Shown: positions 1 through 9,656, numbered from the stretch's first letter. The stretch: 64,000 nt of DNA from an uncultured Lachnospiraceae bacterium (GCA_902776305.1 CACYPS010000020.1:1-64000), one strand, 5' to 3'. Translations and numbers: made by a program. The notes: generated by a model not told the origin, from the sequence alone.

Positions 1-222
1 CTTATTGCTCGTCTGGTTCGTTCTGGATAATATTTACTTTTCAAGGTTCATCCGGTCGATGAATCTGACCAGCAGGCTCAAGATTCCGAGAGCCTATAAC
101 TACTTATTGGCTTTCTGCTGATGTAAGAATGATAGCATTGCCTTGCCCGAAGTACGATAGTTTGCCGTTCGTGTCACATGGAAAAATGTTCTTTATCGAA
201 TACCCTCTAACTTATGAAAAAA
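1..222. other. Window edge, no gene recognised
   Basis: I find no convincing coding region or RNA here. Short open frames exist but have no family resemblance and no good ribosome binding site. The next element is a palindrome that ends the minus-strand transporter gene. Confidence 0.4.
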
Positions 223-263
223 GTGTGCCCTACAGGTCATCCACGATGACTTGTGAGACACAC
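223..263. repeat. Dispersed palindrome family 1, copy 1
   Basis: Imperfect inverted repeat with arms about 19 bases long around a 3-base loop. An A-run precedes it on the plus strand, which reads as a T-run after the stem on the minus strand. It lies just downstream of the minus-strand TSUP gene and could end its transcript. Related copies are at 6761, 12934 and 43823, all with a core like GGTCATC..GATGACTTGT. Confidence 0.7.
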
Positions 264-348
264 CTTTGCTTATTATTTCAAACTTCCGAAGAGCTATATC
301 CGGATGAGCTCTGCATAACGGGGGTACATGCACCTCGCAGGAAAGGAA

Positions 349-1116
349 CTAAGATCTGACGATTTTTATCAGAAGCAGCGCAAGAACGATCAAAATTACC
401 GGCCTTACAATTTTCGCTCCTTTTTCCATGGCCAGACCGGCGCCGATGTAATTGCCGGCCATGTTGCATATGGCGGCGGCTATTCCCAGCGGGATCACTG
501 CCTGTCCGTGCAGAAGAAATATGACGAGCGATGTGACATTTGTCGTCAGATTAATGACTTTCGTCTGTGCGTTCGCCGCAGTCAGACCCATTTTGGCAAA
601 TACCGTGAAGGCTATAATAAGGAAAGTTCCTGTTCCGGGTCCGTAGAATCCGTCATAGATTCCGATGACAAATGCAGCTGCCGAAGAGACAAGGTAAGTC
701 CTTCTGTCCACCCGGGCCTCTCTTCCACGTTCCTGAAACAAGTTCTTGTTCAGGACAAAGAATGCGGAAAGAGGAAGAACGATGAACAGAACATTTTTCA
801 TCACCTGCTCGCTCATGCTCATAGAAAGCCTGGCTCCGAGCGAAGCACCTGCCACCGCGCAGATTACCGAGGGCACTGCGAGCTTAAAGTTGACCAGCTT
901 ATGCCGAATAAAACGAAATGTTGCAAGTGCGGTACCGCACGTGGAGGACAGTTTATTGGTCGCAATGGCTGCATGGATCGGAAGACCCGCGAAAAGATAT
1001 GCGGGAAGAGAGATCAGCCCTCCGCCTCCGCCGATCGCGTCGACGAGGCCGGCAAGAAAAAGCATGGGGCATACAATAAGAAACATTTCGGGTGTGAGAT
1101 TCATGTCAGTATTCAT
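349..1116 (-). CDS. TSUP (TauE/SafE) family membrane transporter
   Basis: Predicted multi-pass permease of 255 residues, the usual size for TauE/SafE (DUF81) proteins, which export sulfite, sulfonates or other organic anions. Hydrophobic helices span the whole chain. The N-terminal half has the family's glycine-rich stretch (DAIGGGGGLISLPAYL) and the second half repeats the fold with GFYGPGTGTF. The substrate cannot be told from sequence. The start at 1116 has only a weak Shine-Dalgarno (AGGACG); a second Met is four codons in. It stands alone, divergent from the EamA gene, with a hairpin in its leader at 1141-1166 and a palindrome after its stop. Confidence 0.88.
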   Translation of the reverse strand: MNTDMNLTPEMFLIVCPMLFLAGLVDAIGGGGGLISLPAYLFAGLPIHAAIATNKLSSTCGTALATFRFIRHKLVNFKLAVPSVICAVAGASLGARLSMSMSEQVMKNVLFIVLPLSAFFVLNKNLFQERGREARVDRRTYLVSSAAAFVIGIYDGFYGPGTGTFLIIAFTVFAKMGLTAANAQTKVINLTTNVTSLVIFLLHGQAVIPLGIAAAICNMAGNYIGAGLAMEKGAKIVRPVILIVLALLLIKIVRS

Positions 1117-1140
1117 TTTAATTTACGTCCTGTTAAAAAT

Positions 1141-1166
1141 TGGCTGTCGCCTTCACGCGACAGCCA
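1141..1166. promoter_or_regulatory. Leader hairpin upstream of the TSUP gene
   Basis: Perfect 10-bp inverted repeat (TGGCTGTCGC / GCGACAGCCA) with a 6-base loop, about 25 bases upstream of the minus-strand TSUP start. On that strand it is followed by ATTTTTAA, so it has the form of an intrinsic terminator inside a leader, consistent with attenuation. It could equally end a transcript arriving from upstream. No ligand or leader peptide is evident. Confidence 0.5.
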
Positions 1167-1403
1167 CCATTTTATGTACGGAAAGGATCCGTGTCAAGCT
1201 TACCGATATTCTTTTTAAAAACATACGACATAACAAGTTCTCTGAGGATATCGAAGAGGACCCGGTTATCTGCTATAATAAGAAATGTATCCTTCGTACT
1301 CCCCAAAACAGCAAAGTCTGATTCCTGACGGCGCGTTCGCTCTGATAAACGGCAGGGCAGGCAACCATCTTTGACAGAGGACTCTTTATTCGGGTATAAA
1401 AAC

Positions 1404-2291
1404 ATGGGTTATTTCTATCTGATTCTGCAGGCACTTATTTTCAGTTTCGGCGGTCTCCTGATCAAATCGGTCGGTACGATGCTTTCGCCTTTTCTGACCT
1501 CCTGCCTGCGTTTTACCATCGGCATTGCTATGCTCTTCCTCATCCAGAGACTTCGGACGGGTAAGCTTCGTCTGACTTTGACGGACCGGGTGATCCTGAT
1601 CGGCGGCGTGTGCAAGGCACTGCATTATCTCGCGGAGAACTTCGGCGTTATGCGCGGGTTCTCCTATGGCGTCGTGCTGGTGTGGCCGGTCCAGACGGTT
1701 GTCATTTTTCTTGTTTCAAGGCTCTTTTATAAGGAAAGGGTCGATTACTGCACACTTGCGGGAACTATTCTGTGTATTGCCGGCGTCATTACCATTTCCT
1801 GGAACGGCGCTTCACTTTCTGTGTTTCTGGGCAGCGGATGGATTACCATGGCGGCACTTGTGCTGGCGGGAATAGGCGCAGCCGGTTTTTCCATTTCCCA
1901 GAAAGCCAGGATCCGGGAAATGGATGTTGTGGAAATGAATGCATCAATGTTCATATTCGGCTGGATCACAACTTTGCTGGTCCTGATCCCCACCTCACCG
2001 CACGTCACAGGGACAGTCAATCTGTCCGGGACGATCAGTATGCTGCTTCTCGGAATCATCACCTGCGTAGGATTTCTCCTTCAGGCAGCAGGCATCAGGA
2101 CTGTGCCGCTTCTCATCGCCACCATCATTCAGAGCTCTTCTACTGTCCTGACTATCCTATGGGGCGTTCTGTTTTATCATGACCCGATCAGCAGATATGT
2201 TGTCCTGGGAACAGTCTTTTTCATGACGGGCATTGTGCTCGTTAACCTTCCTGCAGTGAGGAGTAAGCAAGTGCAGCAAATTGATGAGTAA
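1404..2291 (+). CDS. EamA/DMT-superfamily transporter
   Basis: Membrane protein of about 295 residues with ten predicted hydrophobic segments in two repeats of five, the EamA (DUF6) pattern of drug/metabolite exporters. Visible features are the N-terminal SFGGLLIKSVG segment and the second-half motif ISMLLLGIITCVGFLLQAAGIRTVP ending in a helix-rich tail. Substrate unknown. I chose ATG 1404, where the first helix begins; an in-frame TTG at 1371 would add 11 polar residues. Neither start has a strong ribosome binding site. It is co-directional with the YczE-like gene 106 bases downstream. Confidence 0.85.
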   Translation: MGYFYLILQALIFSFGGLLIKSVGTMLSPFLTSCLRFTIGIAMLFLIQRLRTGKLRLTLTDRVILIGGVCKALHYLAENFGVMRGFSYGVVLVWPVQTVVIFLVSRLFYKERVDYCTLAGTILCIAGVITISWNGASLSVFLGSGWITMAALVLAGIGAAGFSISQKARIREMDVVEMNASMFIFGWITTLLVLIPTSPHVTGTVNLSGTISMLLLGIITCVGFLLQAAGIRTVPLLIATIIQSSSTVLTILWGVLFYHDPISRYVVLGTVFFMTGIVLVNLPAVRSKQVQQIDE

Positions 2292-2397
2292 GCCATCCCC
2301 GTAAAAAACATGAGGGAAAAAGAGTTTATCACAAAATGAAAACGAGAATACTTTTAAAACGAACAATAATTATATTTCCTTAAAGAAAGGTGCTCCT

Positions 2398-3030
2398 ATG
2401 AACAATGAAATGAAACGCAGGCTGGCCATGACCGTGGCCGGTGTTCTGATCGCAGGCTTCAGTGTAGGCATGTTCCAGTATTCGGCCATGGGACTGGACC
2501 CCTTTCAGGTCTTTGCCCACGGCGTCTGGAAAAGGATCAACGGTCCCAGCTTCGGCTTTGTATATATGGTCCTTAACATGATTCTGCTGGCTGTCGACTT
2601 CTTTTTCCTGGACAGAAAAAAGATCGGCATCGCCACCTTTATCAACCTTTTCCTTTTGGGCTATGTGGTGGACTTCTCAGCCTGGCTCTGGAAGAGCCTT
2701 CTGCCGGATCCTTCTTTCCTGATTCGCCTTTTCTTCCTGATCATGGCAGTAGTCATCATGTGCCTGGCCTCCGCGCTCTACTTTACGGGAGATCTCGGCG
2801 TCTCCACCTACGATGCCATCGCCCTGACATTGTCAGAGAAAAAGGGCTGGGATTTCCGCATCGTCCGTGTGATCTCGGATCTTATCTGTACCCTGACCGG
2901 AACCCTTCTGGGCGTTATGCCCGGTATCGGAACCATCATCACGGCCTTTTTCATGGGCCCTCTCATTGCATTTTTCAGGAAAACGGTGGCGGATCCTCTT
3001 CGCTATGGAAAGAGCGGAATGCCTCATTAA
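2398..3030 (+). CDS. YczE/YitT-like integral membrane protein
   Basis: 210-residue protein with about five membrane segments. The YczE/YyaS/YitT-like family is recognisable from GVLIAGFSVGMFQYSAMGLDPFQ near the N terminus, GLGVSTYDA-like ALYFTGDLGVSTYDAIAL in the middle and PGIGTIITAFFMGPLI near the C terminus. Function is not established for the family; Bacillus YczE affects surfactin production. It has a good ribosome binding site (AAGAAAGGTG) ahead of ATG 2398. The gene is convergent with the AraC remnant, whose stop lies 27 bases away. Confidence 0.8.
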   Translation: MNNEMKRRLAMTVAGVLIAGFSVGMFQYSAMGLDPFQVFAHGVWKRINGPSFGFVYMVLNMILLAVDFFFLDRKKIGIATFINLFLLGYVVDFSAWLWKSLLPDPSFLIRLFFLIMAVVIMCLASALYFTGDLGVSTYDAIALTLSEKKGWDFRIVRVISDLICTLTGTLLGVMPGIGTIITAFFMGPLIAFFRKTVADPLRYGKSGMPH

Positions 3031-3057
3031 GAAGGCAAAGGGAACTACGCACAATCT

Positions 3058-3840
3058 CTATTCATACATCAATTCCGAAGTCTTTATCGTCGGATCAAAA
3101 TTCGTAGCATTGCCGGAGTTGGAGCGCAGATTCAAAACATAACCGTCCGGCAGTTCTCTGGGAGCATACCCGGTAATCTGCCTGAAGACTCTGTTAAAAT
3201 TCCGGATGGTCTCGAACCCGCAGTTCATTGCTATTTCTGTCATACTCAAATCTGTATTTTTGTTCAGGTCAATCGCTCTGTTCACTCGAATATGATTCAG
3301 ATACATAGAAAAAGTCATCCCCGATATTCTTTTAAAGAAGCGGGAGAAATAGGCTTCCGACATATTCATATATTCGACTGCTCTTGAAAAACTGTAGGTC
3401 TCCGCATTTTCATCAATATCATACAGCAGCTTTTTATATTGCTCAGTTGCTGCGGATATTAAAACGGGCGATGACCGAATCTCCAGAACGGAGAAAATCT
3501 CCGCAATCAGCTGCTGCATCATAGCATTGCTGATCTCGTCATAAAACCTCTCTTTTCTAAAGCCGGCCACCCGAATTTGCTTAAGTGTTTCAAGCACACG
3601 GAAGTTGTCCGTGAAGACAGGATTTGCAAGACAATAATTGTCGGTGACACGGCGAAGGAGGTCATCAGAAAAAAGAGACACATAGAGGGTTGTACCGGGA
3701 GCGGAAAGAATAGAATGAACGGATTGTCCCCTGAGATAAATGCACTGTCCTTTCTGCAGCGTAAATGTCTCCAGATTCAGAGAAATCAGCGCTTCCCCGT
3801 CCTCACATACGGCAATCTCGTGAATGTGAAAGAAAAGTAC
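3058..3840 (-). pseudogene. 5'-truncated AraC-family regulator
   Basis: The C-terminal 100 residues form an intact AraC/XylS double helix-turn-helix (FSRAVEYMNMSEAYFSRFFKR, then LSMTEIAMNCGFETIRNFNRVFRQITGYAPRE). Before it is a cupin-like sensor domain that begins abruptly at the beta strand FFHIHEIAVCEDGEA. In intact relatives that strand is preceded by about 20-40 residues including the start codon. Here the frame simply runs on into antisense of the FGGY kinase and no start codon with a ribosome binding site is seen. The gene therefore lost its 5' end at the junction near 3840. It was probably the divergent regulator of the neighbouring kinase. Confidence 0.75.
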
Positions 3841-5178
3841 GACACAGTACTGACGACAACCGGGGCAATCGGTATTTCGGCTATGATGCACGGCTACCTG
3901 CCCTTTGACAAAGACAACTGGCAGCTCTGTGAGTTCCGTACCAGGAGAAATACTATTACTCAGGAGGCAGCGGAAAAACTGAGCGAACTGTTTGACTTCA
4001 ATATTCCGCAGAGATGGTCCATTGCTCACCTTTATCAGGCGATCCTGAATAAGGAAGAGCATGTCAGTGACATTGCTTATATCACTACCTTGGCCGGGTA
4101 TGTCCATTTTGTTCTGACCGGCGAGAGAGTGATGGGAATCGGAGAGGCGAGCGGCATGTTCCCGATCGATTCCGAAAAACTCTGCTATGATGAACAGATG
4201 GTCAGGAAGTTTAATGAATGCACAGGCCTTGACCTTCTTTCTATGCTGCCGCAGATCAAGCTGGCGGGCGAGAATGCCGGCGTTCTGACCGAGGATGGCG
4301 CGCTGTATCTCGACCCTTCCGGGAAACTGGAAGCGGGAATTCCCGTTGCTCCCTGCGAGGGAGACGCCGGGACCGGCATGGTCGCGACCAACTCCGTCCG
4401 CGTGAAGACCGGAAATGTGAGCGCGGGCACCAGCGACTTCGCCATGGTCGTAACGGACAAAAAACTCAAACGGCACAGGGAGATCGACATGGTGACGACA
4501 CCGGCGGGTAAGCCGGTTGCCATGGTTCACTGCAACAATTGTACCTCCGATATCAATGCCTGGGTAAAACTGATCAGGGAGTCCCTGGATACGTTCGGTT
4601 TCACGGTCGACACCAATACTCTGTTTACGAAACTGTTTGAAGCAGCGCTTAAGGGTGACGACGACTGCGGCGGACTTCTCAGCTATAATTACTATTCCGG
4701 CGAAGGCGTGACAGATTTAAATGAGGGCCGGCTCCTGTTTATGAGAAAAACGGACTCCAGGTTTTCGCTGGCCAATTTCATGAGAACCCACCTCTACTCT
4801 GCAATGGCAACATTGAAGATCGGAATGGATATCCTGCATAAGGAAAATGTTGTGATCGACAAAATCTATGGTCACGGCGGCTTCTTCAAGACGCCGGAAG
4901 TCGGCCAGAGAATCCTCTCCGCAGCAATCGACACACCGGTATCCGTTATGGAGACGGCCGGAGAGGGAGGCCCTTACGGTATGGCACTTCTGTGCGCGTA
5001 CTTGTTGTGGAAAGAAAACGAATCGTTGGAAGACTATCTGGACGACAAAGTCTTCCATGGTTGCAAGTCGGTCACTGTCACTGCGGATCAGACAGAAGTC
5101 GACGGTTTCAACAGATTCATTGAGGACTATAAAGCCTGCCTTAATGTAGAGGAAGAGGCTATCAAATGCTGGGTCTGA
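3838..5178 (+). pseudogene. 5'-truncated FGGY-family carbohydrate kinase
   Basis: From about 3845 the frame encodes a good FGGY sugar kinase body. It shows TTGAIGISAMMHGYL, NIPQRWSIAHLYQ, the ATP-side segment NVSAGTSDFAM, and a C-terminal HGGFFKTPEVGQRIL followed by a METAGEGGPYGMALL stretch. The first 70-80 residues of the family are missing, including the N-terminal D-x-G-T phosphate-binding strand; upstream codons are antisense of the AraC gene. A usually conserved Trp before RNT reads Arg (TRRNT). The protein should lack kinase activity. The likely ancestral state is a kinase/AraC pair transcribed divergently, with one deletion removing both 5' ends and the shared promoter. Confidence 0.78.
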
Positions 5179-5386
5179 AGAGAGAAGTAAAAGCTTTAAT
5201 ATCATGAATATTGCTCGATGAAAAATAGAAGCCTCCGGCAGATCGCAGACATGCACGATTAAAAATGTGTACTACATGTTGTTCCTTTTTGTTTCGCTTT
5301 TCACCCCGGGCATGGTACAATTAACGTAATCATGTACATTATTTGAGGCATTTTCATGCTTCACAAAGTCAAAGGAGGTACGTCAT

Positions 5387-6604
5387 ATGGAAAAGCTCAA
5401 GAAGCTTTCACTTGCCGCCCAAATCTTTATCGCACTGGTCCTTGCTGTCATCGCGGGTCTTCTCATGCAGTCCCATGCGGAATTCGCAGCCACTTACATC
5501 AAGCCCTTCGGAACGATCTTCCTGAATCTTGTCAAATTCATTGTCGGACCGATCGTCCTCTTCTCGATCATGGCCGGTGTTGTCTCCATGCGGGATATCC
5601 GCAAGGTCGGTCAGATCGGCGGTATCACCGTCGTCTATTATTTCTGCACGACCGCCGTCGCGACAGCGATAGGCCTTGCTATTGCCAACCTCTTCAAAGG
5701 AGGTTTCCCTGCACTCGAGACATCCAGTTTGTCTTATGAAGCACCCGAGGCAACATCCAAAATGGATGTTTTCGTAAACATCTTTCCATCGAACTTCCTG
5801 ACTCCGATCACAGAGGCCAACATGCTCCAGGTTATTGTCACGGCACTGCTCATCGGCTTTGCGATCATCCTGCTCGGCGATTCGGCTGCGAAGGCTGTTG
5901 ACGGCATCAATCTCTGGAACGGTATCTTCATGAAGGTCATGGAAATGATCCTGTCACTGTCTCCGGTAGGTGTATTCTGTCTGCTGTGCCCCGTCATCGC
6001 AGCCAACGGGCCTATGGTCATCGGTTCTCTGGCCAAAGTTATTCTGGCAGCCTACTGTGCCTATGTACTTCATGCCATCATTGTCTATTCCGCTACCATC
6101 TCCACGATGGGAGGCATGAGCCCCGTCAAGTTCTTTAAGGGAATGCTTCCGGCGATCATGTTCGCGTTCTCCAGCGCATCCTCGGTCGGCACGCTTCCGA
6201 TCAATATGGAATGTACTGAGAATCTCGGCGCTTCCCGCGAAGTTTCCTCCTTCGTTCTGCCGCTCGGCGCAACGATCAATATGGACGGAACCGCCATCTA
6301 CCAGGGTGTATGCGCCGTATTCATCGCCTCCTGCTACGGTATTAATCTGACTCCCGCGCAGATGGTTTCCATCGTCCTGACCGCTACGCTCGCATCTGTA
6401 GGAACCGCGGGTGTTCCGGGTGCAGGTATGGTCATGCTGGCTATGGTCCTGACTTCCGTTGGTCTTCCGATCGACGGTATCGCCCTTGTTGCAGGTGTGG
6501 ACAGAATCTTTGATATGGGTCGTACGACGCTCAACATCACGGGCGACGCATCCTGCTCAATCATCGTATCCAATATTCTTCGGAGGAGAGGGGCTAAGAT
6601 CTGA
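5387..6604 (+). CDS. Dicarboxylate/amino acid:cation symporter (DAACS)
   Basis: 405-residue secondary transporter of the glutamate/aspartate/C4-dicarboxylate symporter family, matching the usual length. Family motifs are in order: the serine-rich re-entrant loop FSSASSVGTLP (about residue 262), NMDGTAIYQG (about 304), the second re-entrant loop ASVGTAGVPGAGMVML (about 335) and DRIFDMGRTTLNITGD (about 370), which holds the cation and substrate ligands. It acts in the cytoplasmic membrane; exact substrate (glutamate, aspartate, serine/threonine or dicarboxylate) is not decidable here. AAAGGAGG lies 9 bases before ATG 5387. It is monocistronic, with an extended -10-like TGGTACAAT about 70 bases upstream of the start. 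Confidence 0.92.
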   Translation: MEKLKKLSLAAQIFIALVLAVIAGLLMQSHAEFAATYIKPFGTIFLNLVKFIVGPIVLFSIMAGVVSMRDIRKVGQIGGITVVYYFCTTAVATAIGLAIANLFKGGFPALETSSLSYEAPEATSKMDVFVNIFPSNFLTPITEANMLQVIVTALLIGFAIILLGDSAAKAVDGINLWNGIFMKVMEMILSLSPVGVFCLLCPVIAANGPMVIGSLAKVILAAYCAYVLHAIIVYSATISTMGGMSPVKFFKGMLPAIMFAFSSASSVGTLPINMECTENLGASREVSSFVLPLGATINMDGTAIYQGVCAVFIASCYGINLTPAQMVSIVLTATLASVGTAGVPGAGMVMLAMVLTSVGLPIDGIALVAGVDRIFDMGRTTLNITGDASCSIIVSNILRRRGAKI

Positions 6605-7065
6605 CACAAAAGGCGGTTGAAGTTACTTTGCTCACCACCTTATCAAAGAGGAAAATAAAATGGCAAAACTTCATCTTCCCGGATCTTTCCTTTCGTTGAT
6701 TTCCGTAAACAGAACAACCTGACCGAACAGTTTTTAAAAGAATCCAATAGGTATGTAAAAGAGTGCCCCTCAAGTCATGCACTGTGACTTGAGGGGCACT
6801 CTCGTATATCGTCTTGTTGATGCTATCATGTTGTAGCTGACTGATCCCGATCGATGTATCTGAGAAACTCTAATTACGTCGGCATGATCAAATATTTTTC
6901 ACTCATTTTTCATACTATCGAAAAATACCGGGACTATGATATTACAGTATCTTCAAGAACACCCCGGCATTCTTGACGCGACATGCGCGGCGCCAAGGCG
7001 GCTTCCGCTGCGCACGTCTGCGATTCGCCGTGCCTAAGCATGCGTAACAACGGAGGACCCTCATA
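6605..7065. other. Intergenic region with repeats, no gene
   Basis: 460 bases without a credible gene. It contains a perfect palindrome at 6761-6801 and a short hairpin at about 6955-6978 (CAAGAAC..ATTCTTG), which recurs near 13000 and 54910. I see nothing else in it apart from the ribosome binding site of the next gene. Confidence 0.6.
6761..6801. repeat. Dispersed palindrome family 1, copy 2
   Basis: Perfect 17-bp inverted repeat (GAGTGCCCCTCAAGTCA and its complement) with a 7-base loop, preceded by an A-run and followed by CTCGTATA. Same family as 223, 12934 and 43823. It lies 157 bases after the symporter stop, so it could act as a distal or bidirectional terminator. Confidence 0.75.
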
Positions 7066-8091
7066 ATGAAACAATCAGCCATGAACAACTGCCTCAGAAT
7101 CCTGCTAACGCTACTGTTGACCCTGTCTCTATTCACAGTCACTGTACATGCAGCCACCCCCACCGAAATCTGGATCAAGCCCTCTCGCAACTTCAGCAAT
7201 GCATCTGACGTTGCGTATGTCACAAACGGCGATCTCGTAGCCAACTGGGGCGTTCGCGGCGAACACGCGACTTTCTTGACCGATTATGCCTTGGACTACT
7301 ACACAGGAGCCTGCACTTATGAAAATCTCATCGCATATAAAGGCTCTGCCGGCATACAAGACGCTCCGTCAAGTCCGCTGTACAATGCGCTGTCCGATAT
7401 GATGAACGCCAAGGCTTCTTCAACGACAACATATGCCGAAACACGCGATCTATTCAAATATACAGACTGTATGGCAAATGATTACTCCCACATCTCCTCG
7501 TTCTATTCCGGCATTAAGCTGAATGGCAAATGGGACGGCGCCCAAACATGGAACCGTGAACACACTTGGCCGAACTCCAAGATTGACGGCAGACAGGAAA
7601 CCGATATTATGATGCTTCGTCCCAGCTGCGTCAGAGAGAACTCCGACCGCGGCAATTCGGCTTACGGAGAGAGCTTAGGCTATTACGATCCCAATTCCGC
7701 ATCCAACGGTCAGTTCAACCTTCACGGCGACTGTGCCCGCATCGTGCTCTACACCTATGTACGATGGGGCGTGACCGATACCATGTGGGGCTCGAAGGGC
7801 GTAATCGAGAACCTCGATGTCCTGCTCAAATGGATGGCGGAAGATCCCGTCGATACCTGGGAAATGGGACGCAATGATGCTGTCCAGTCGATAACCGGCG
7901 TTCGCAACGTATTTGTGGATTATCCGGAGCTGTCATGGCTGCTCTTTGACCGGGAAATACCATCCGGATATAGTTCTCCTTCCGACGTCGGCGAAGACAG
8001 CTCTTGCAGGAGGGACAGCTCTGACAGGGACGAGACTGGATGGATAAGTCAGGGGAAAATTGCATGCACAATTTCACAGGATGTCGCTTAA
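7066..8091 (+). CDS. Secreted endonuclease I family nuclease
   Basis: 341 residues beginning with a signal peptide (basic N terminus, hydrophobic core LLTLLLTLSLFTV, cleavage near VHAAT). The mature part has the endonuclease I signature QTWNREHTWPNSK around residue 165, with the catalytic-site His of the beta-beta-alpha metal fold. It is followed by MMLRPSC, the FNLHGDCARIVLYTYVRWG segment and VRNVFVDYPELSWLLFDREIP near residue 300. Relatives degrade extracellular DNA or RNA, a scavenging role. GGAGG lies 9 bases before ATG 7066. The last 35 residues are low in family character, and the stop codon sits inside the terminator stem. Confidence 0.88.
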   Translation: MKQSAMNNCLRILLTLLLTLSLFTVTVHAATPTEIWIKPSRNFSNASDVAYVTNGDLVANWGVRGEHATFLTDYALDYYTGACTYENLIAYKGSAGIQDAPSSPLYNALSDMMNAKASSTTTYAETRDLFKYTDCMANDYSHISSFYSGIKLNGKWDGAQTWNREHTWPNSKIDGRQETDIMMLRPSCVRENSDRGNSAYGESLGYYDPNSASNGQFNLHGDCARIVLYTYVRWGVTDTMWGSKGVIENLDVLLKWMAEDPVDTWEMGRNDAVQSITGVRNVFVDYPELSWLLFDREIPSGYSSPSDVGEDSSCRRDSSDRDETGWISQGKIACTISQDVA

Positions 8092-8110
8092 AAGCGACAT
8101 CCTGTTTTAT
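8078..8110 (+). terminator. Intrinsic terminator overlapping the endonuclease stop
   Basis: Perfect 12-bp stem (AGGATGTCGCTT / AAGCGACATCCT) with a 2-base loop, followed by GTTTTATGTT. The stop codon of the nuclease gene lies in the stem and loop, so the tail of the coding sequence forms half of the terminator. Confidence 0.8.
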
Positions 8111-8175
8111 GTTAAAAATTGCCTCTTGAATTAAGAATATTTGTTTGCTATTATTAGCAAAGAAAGCAAGCTGCT

Positions 8176-8273
8176 CACGATAGAATTCTGCGTCAGAGAA
8201 CGATGAAGACGAATATCTCTTTGCGCGCCTATCATAGCCCTGCGTCACGAATATTGCGCGATGAAGAATAAAA
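8176..8273. repeat. Dispersed repeat family 2 element
   Basis: Modules recurring in several intergenic regions: GAATTCTGCGTCAGAGAAC, TTGCGCGCCTATCATAG, and a terminal CACGAATATTGCGCGATGAAG. Related segments are at 5201, 54905-55203, 58246-58300, 59362-59433 and 60253-60296. The ATG inside the last module opens a false upstream start for dinB. Confidence 0.65.
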
Positions 8274-8284
8274 AGGGGGATCGT

Positions 8285-9547
8285 ATGGACCGTGTAATTC
8301 TACACTCAGATGCGAATTGTTTCTATGCCTCGGTCGAGATGCTGCACCATCCCGAATATGACGGCCTGCCCCTCGCGGTGGGCGGCGATGCGGAAAAGAG
8401 GCACGGCATCATACTGACGGCAAATTACATAGCGAAACGCAGGGGCGTGAAGACAGGATCCGCCCTCTGGGAAGCCAGGCAGGCCTGTCCCGGCCTTATC
8501 ATCGTTCCGCCGAATTATGATCAGTACATACGGTTCTCCGGATACCTTCGGGAGATCTATTCCAAGTATTCTGACCGGGTAGAGTCCTTCGGTCTCGATG
8601 AGTCGTGGATCGATGCAACGCACAGCGTAGGGATCAGGGGCGACGGTCTCAGTATCGCAAATGAAATCAGCCGGGACGTAAAGAATGAGCTCGGCCTCAC
8701 AGTGAGCATAGGCGTGAGCTGGAACAAAATATTTGCCAAATTCGGTTCGGATTATAAGAAGCCGGACGCGATTACGGTGATCGACCGGGAAAATTACCGG
8801 CGGATCGTGTGGACAAAGCCTGCGGAGGATCTTCTCTATGTGGGCAGAGCGACAAAAAGGAAGCTTGCAAATGTAGGTATCTGCACCATCGGTCAGATCG
8901 CGGAGGCAGATCCCGACTATTTGCAGGGAATGCTCGGAAAGCACGGGCTGATGCTTTCCATATTTGCACATGGCGAAGATAAGACGCCGGTCGCAAAGGA
9001 GAACACGGATGCACCGATGAAGAGCATAGGAAACGGCATGACCATGCCGAGAGACCTTGTGAATGACATGGAGGTGAAGATGGCATTTTACATGCTCTCC
9101 GAGACGGTGGCGACGAGGCTGCGGGAGAACCATTTTGCCGGGAACATCATCGAAATCTATGTGCGGGACAATGACCTCATGGGATTTACCCGCCATCATA
9201 AGATTCCGGTCCCGACGAATATATCTGATGAAATCGCGCGGAATGCCATGGCACTCTTTCTGGCAAATTACAGGTGGCACAAACCGATTCGCGGTGTCGG
9301 CGTGCGGGTGGCCGGACTTAAGGGTGAGAATTATCCCTACCAGCTTGACCTTTTTAACAGTGAAGAACGCCGGGAGAAGCAGCTTGCTGCGGACAGGGCG
9401 GTAGACGAGATAAGGAAAAGGTTCGGAACGGCGGCTGTGCAGCGGGGGCTTATGTATTTCGGTCCCGATATCACGCCGAGAAAGAGGCAGGAACAGACAA
9501 TCCATCCGCATTCGTACCTGGAGAGGGGAAATCTGACGATGGGGTAA
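8285..9547 (+). CDS. dinB: DNA polymerase IV (Y-family)
   Basis: About 420 residues. Y-family landmarks are all present: the N-terminal metal and steric-gate strand LHSDANCFYASVEM, the catalytic acid pair in SFGLDESWID (near residue 100), the thumb helix-hairpin-helix region around LYVGRATKRKLANVGI, and a C-terminal little-finger domain. It copies damaged DNA with low fidelity. I chose ATG 8285 because AAAAAGGGGG lies just upstream; the earlier ATG at 8261 falls inside a dispersed repeat. The protein ends without an obvious beta-clamp box that I can name with confidence. A very strong hairpin follows at 9588. Confidence 0.93.
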   Translation: MDRVILHSDANCFYASVEMLHHPEYDGLPLAVGGDAEKRHGIILTANYIAKRRGVKTGSALWEARQACPGLIIVPPNYDQYIRFSGYLREIYSKYSDRVESFGLDESWIDATHSVGIRGDGLSIANEISRDVKNELGLTVSIGVSWNKIFAKFGSDYKKPDAITVIDRENYRRIVWTKPAEDLLYVGRATKRKLANVGICTIGQIAEADPDYLQGMLGKHGLMLSIFAHGEDKTPVAKENTDAPMKSIGNGMTMPRDLVNDMEVKMAFYMLSETVATRLRENHFAGNIIEIYVRDNDLMGFTRHHKIPVPTNISDEIARNAMALFLANYRWHKPIRGVGVRVAGLKGENYPYQLDLFNSEERREKQLAADRAVDEIRKRFGTAAVQRGLMYFGPDITPRKRQEQTIHPHSYLERGNLTMG

Positions 9548-9587
9548 GGTGCTAAGGTATTAAACTTTTAGCATCATTTCGTGTATT

Positions 9588-9637
9588 AAGAAAGGGCATG
9601 TGAAAAATGAAGGTTCATTTTTCACATGCCCTTTCTT
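9588..9637. terminator. Long perfect hairpin, bidirectional terminator
   Basis: A 24-bp perfect inverted repeat with a 2-base loop; the right arm is followed by TATTCGG. It lies between dinB (plus) and the minus-strand peptidase, so it can end both transcripts. Confidence 0.85.
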
Positions 9638-9656
9638 TATTCGGAGGCTGTCTTTT

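Noticed and set aside
328..1321. Plus-strand frames opposite the TSUP gene
   Set aside because: They are rich in Cys/Arg/His and lack any family resemblance; the minus strand encodes a clear membrane protein.
3577..3840. N-terminal 80-90 residues of the kinase frame as genuine protein
   Set aside because: They are the antisense of the AraC sensor domain and carry no kinase motif.
8306..9511. 401-residue minus-strand frame opposite dinB
   Set aside because: DinB motifs are on the plus strand; the minus frame lacks motifs and a ribosome binding site.
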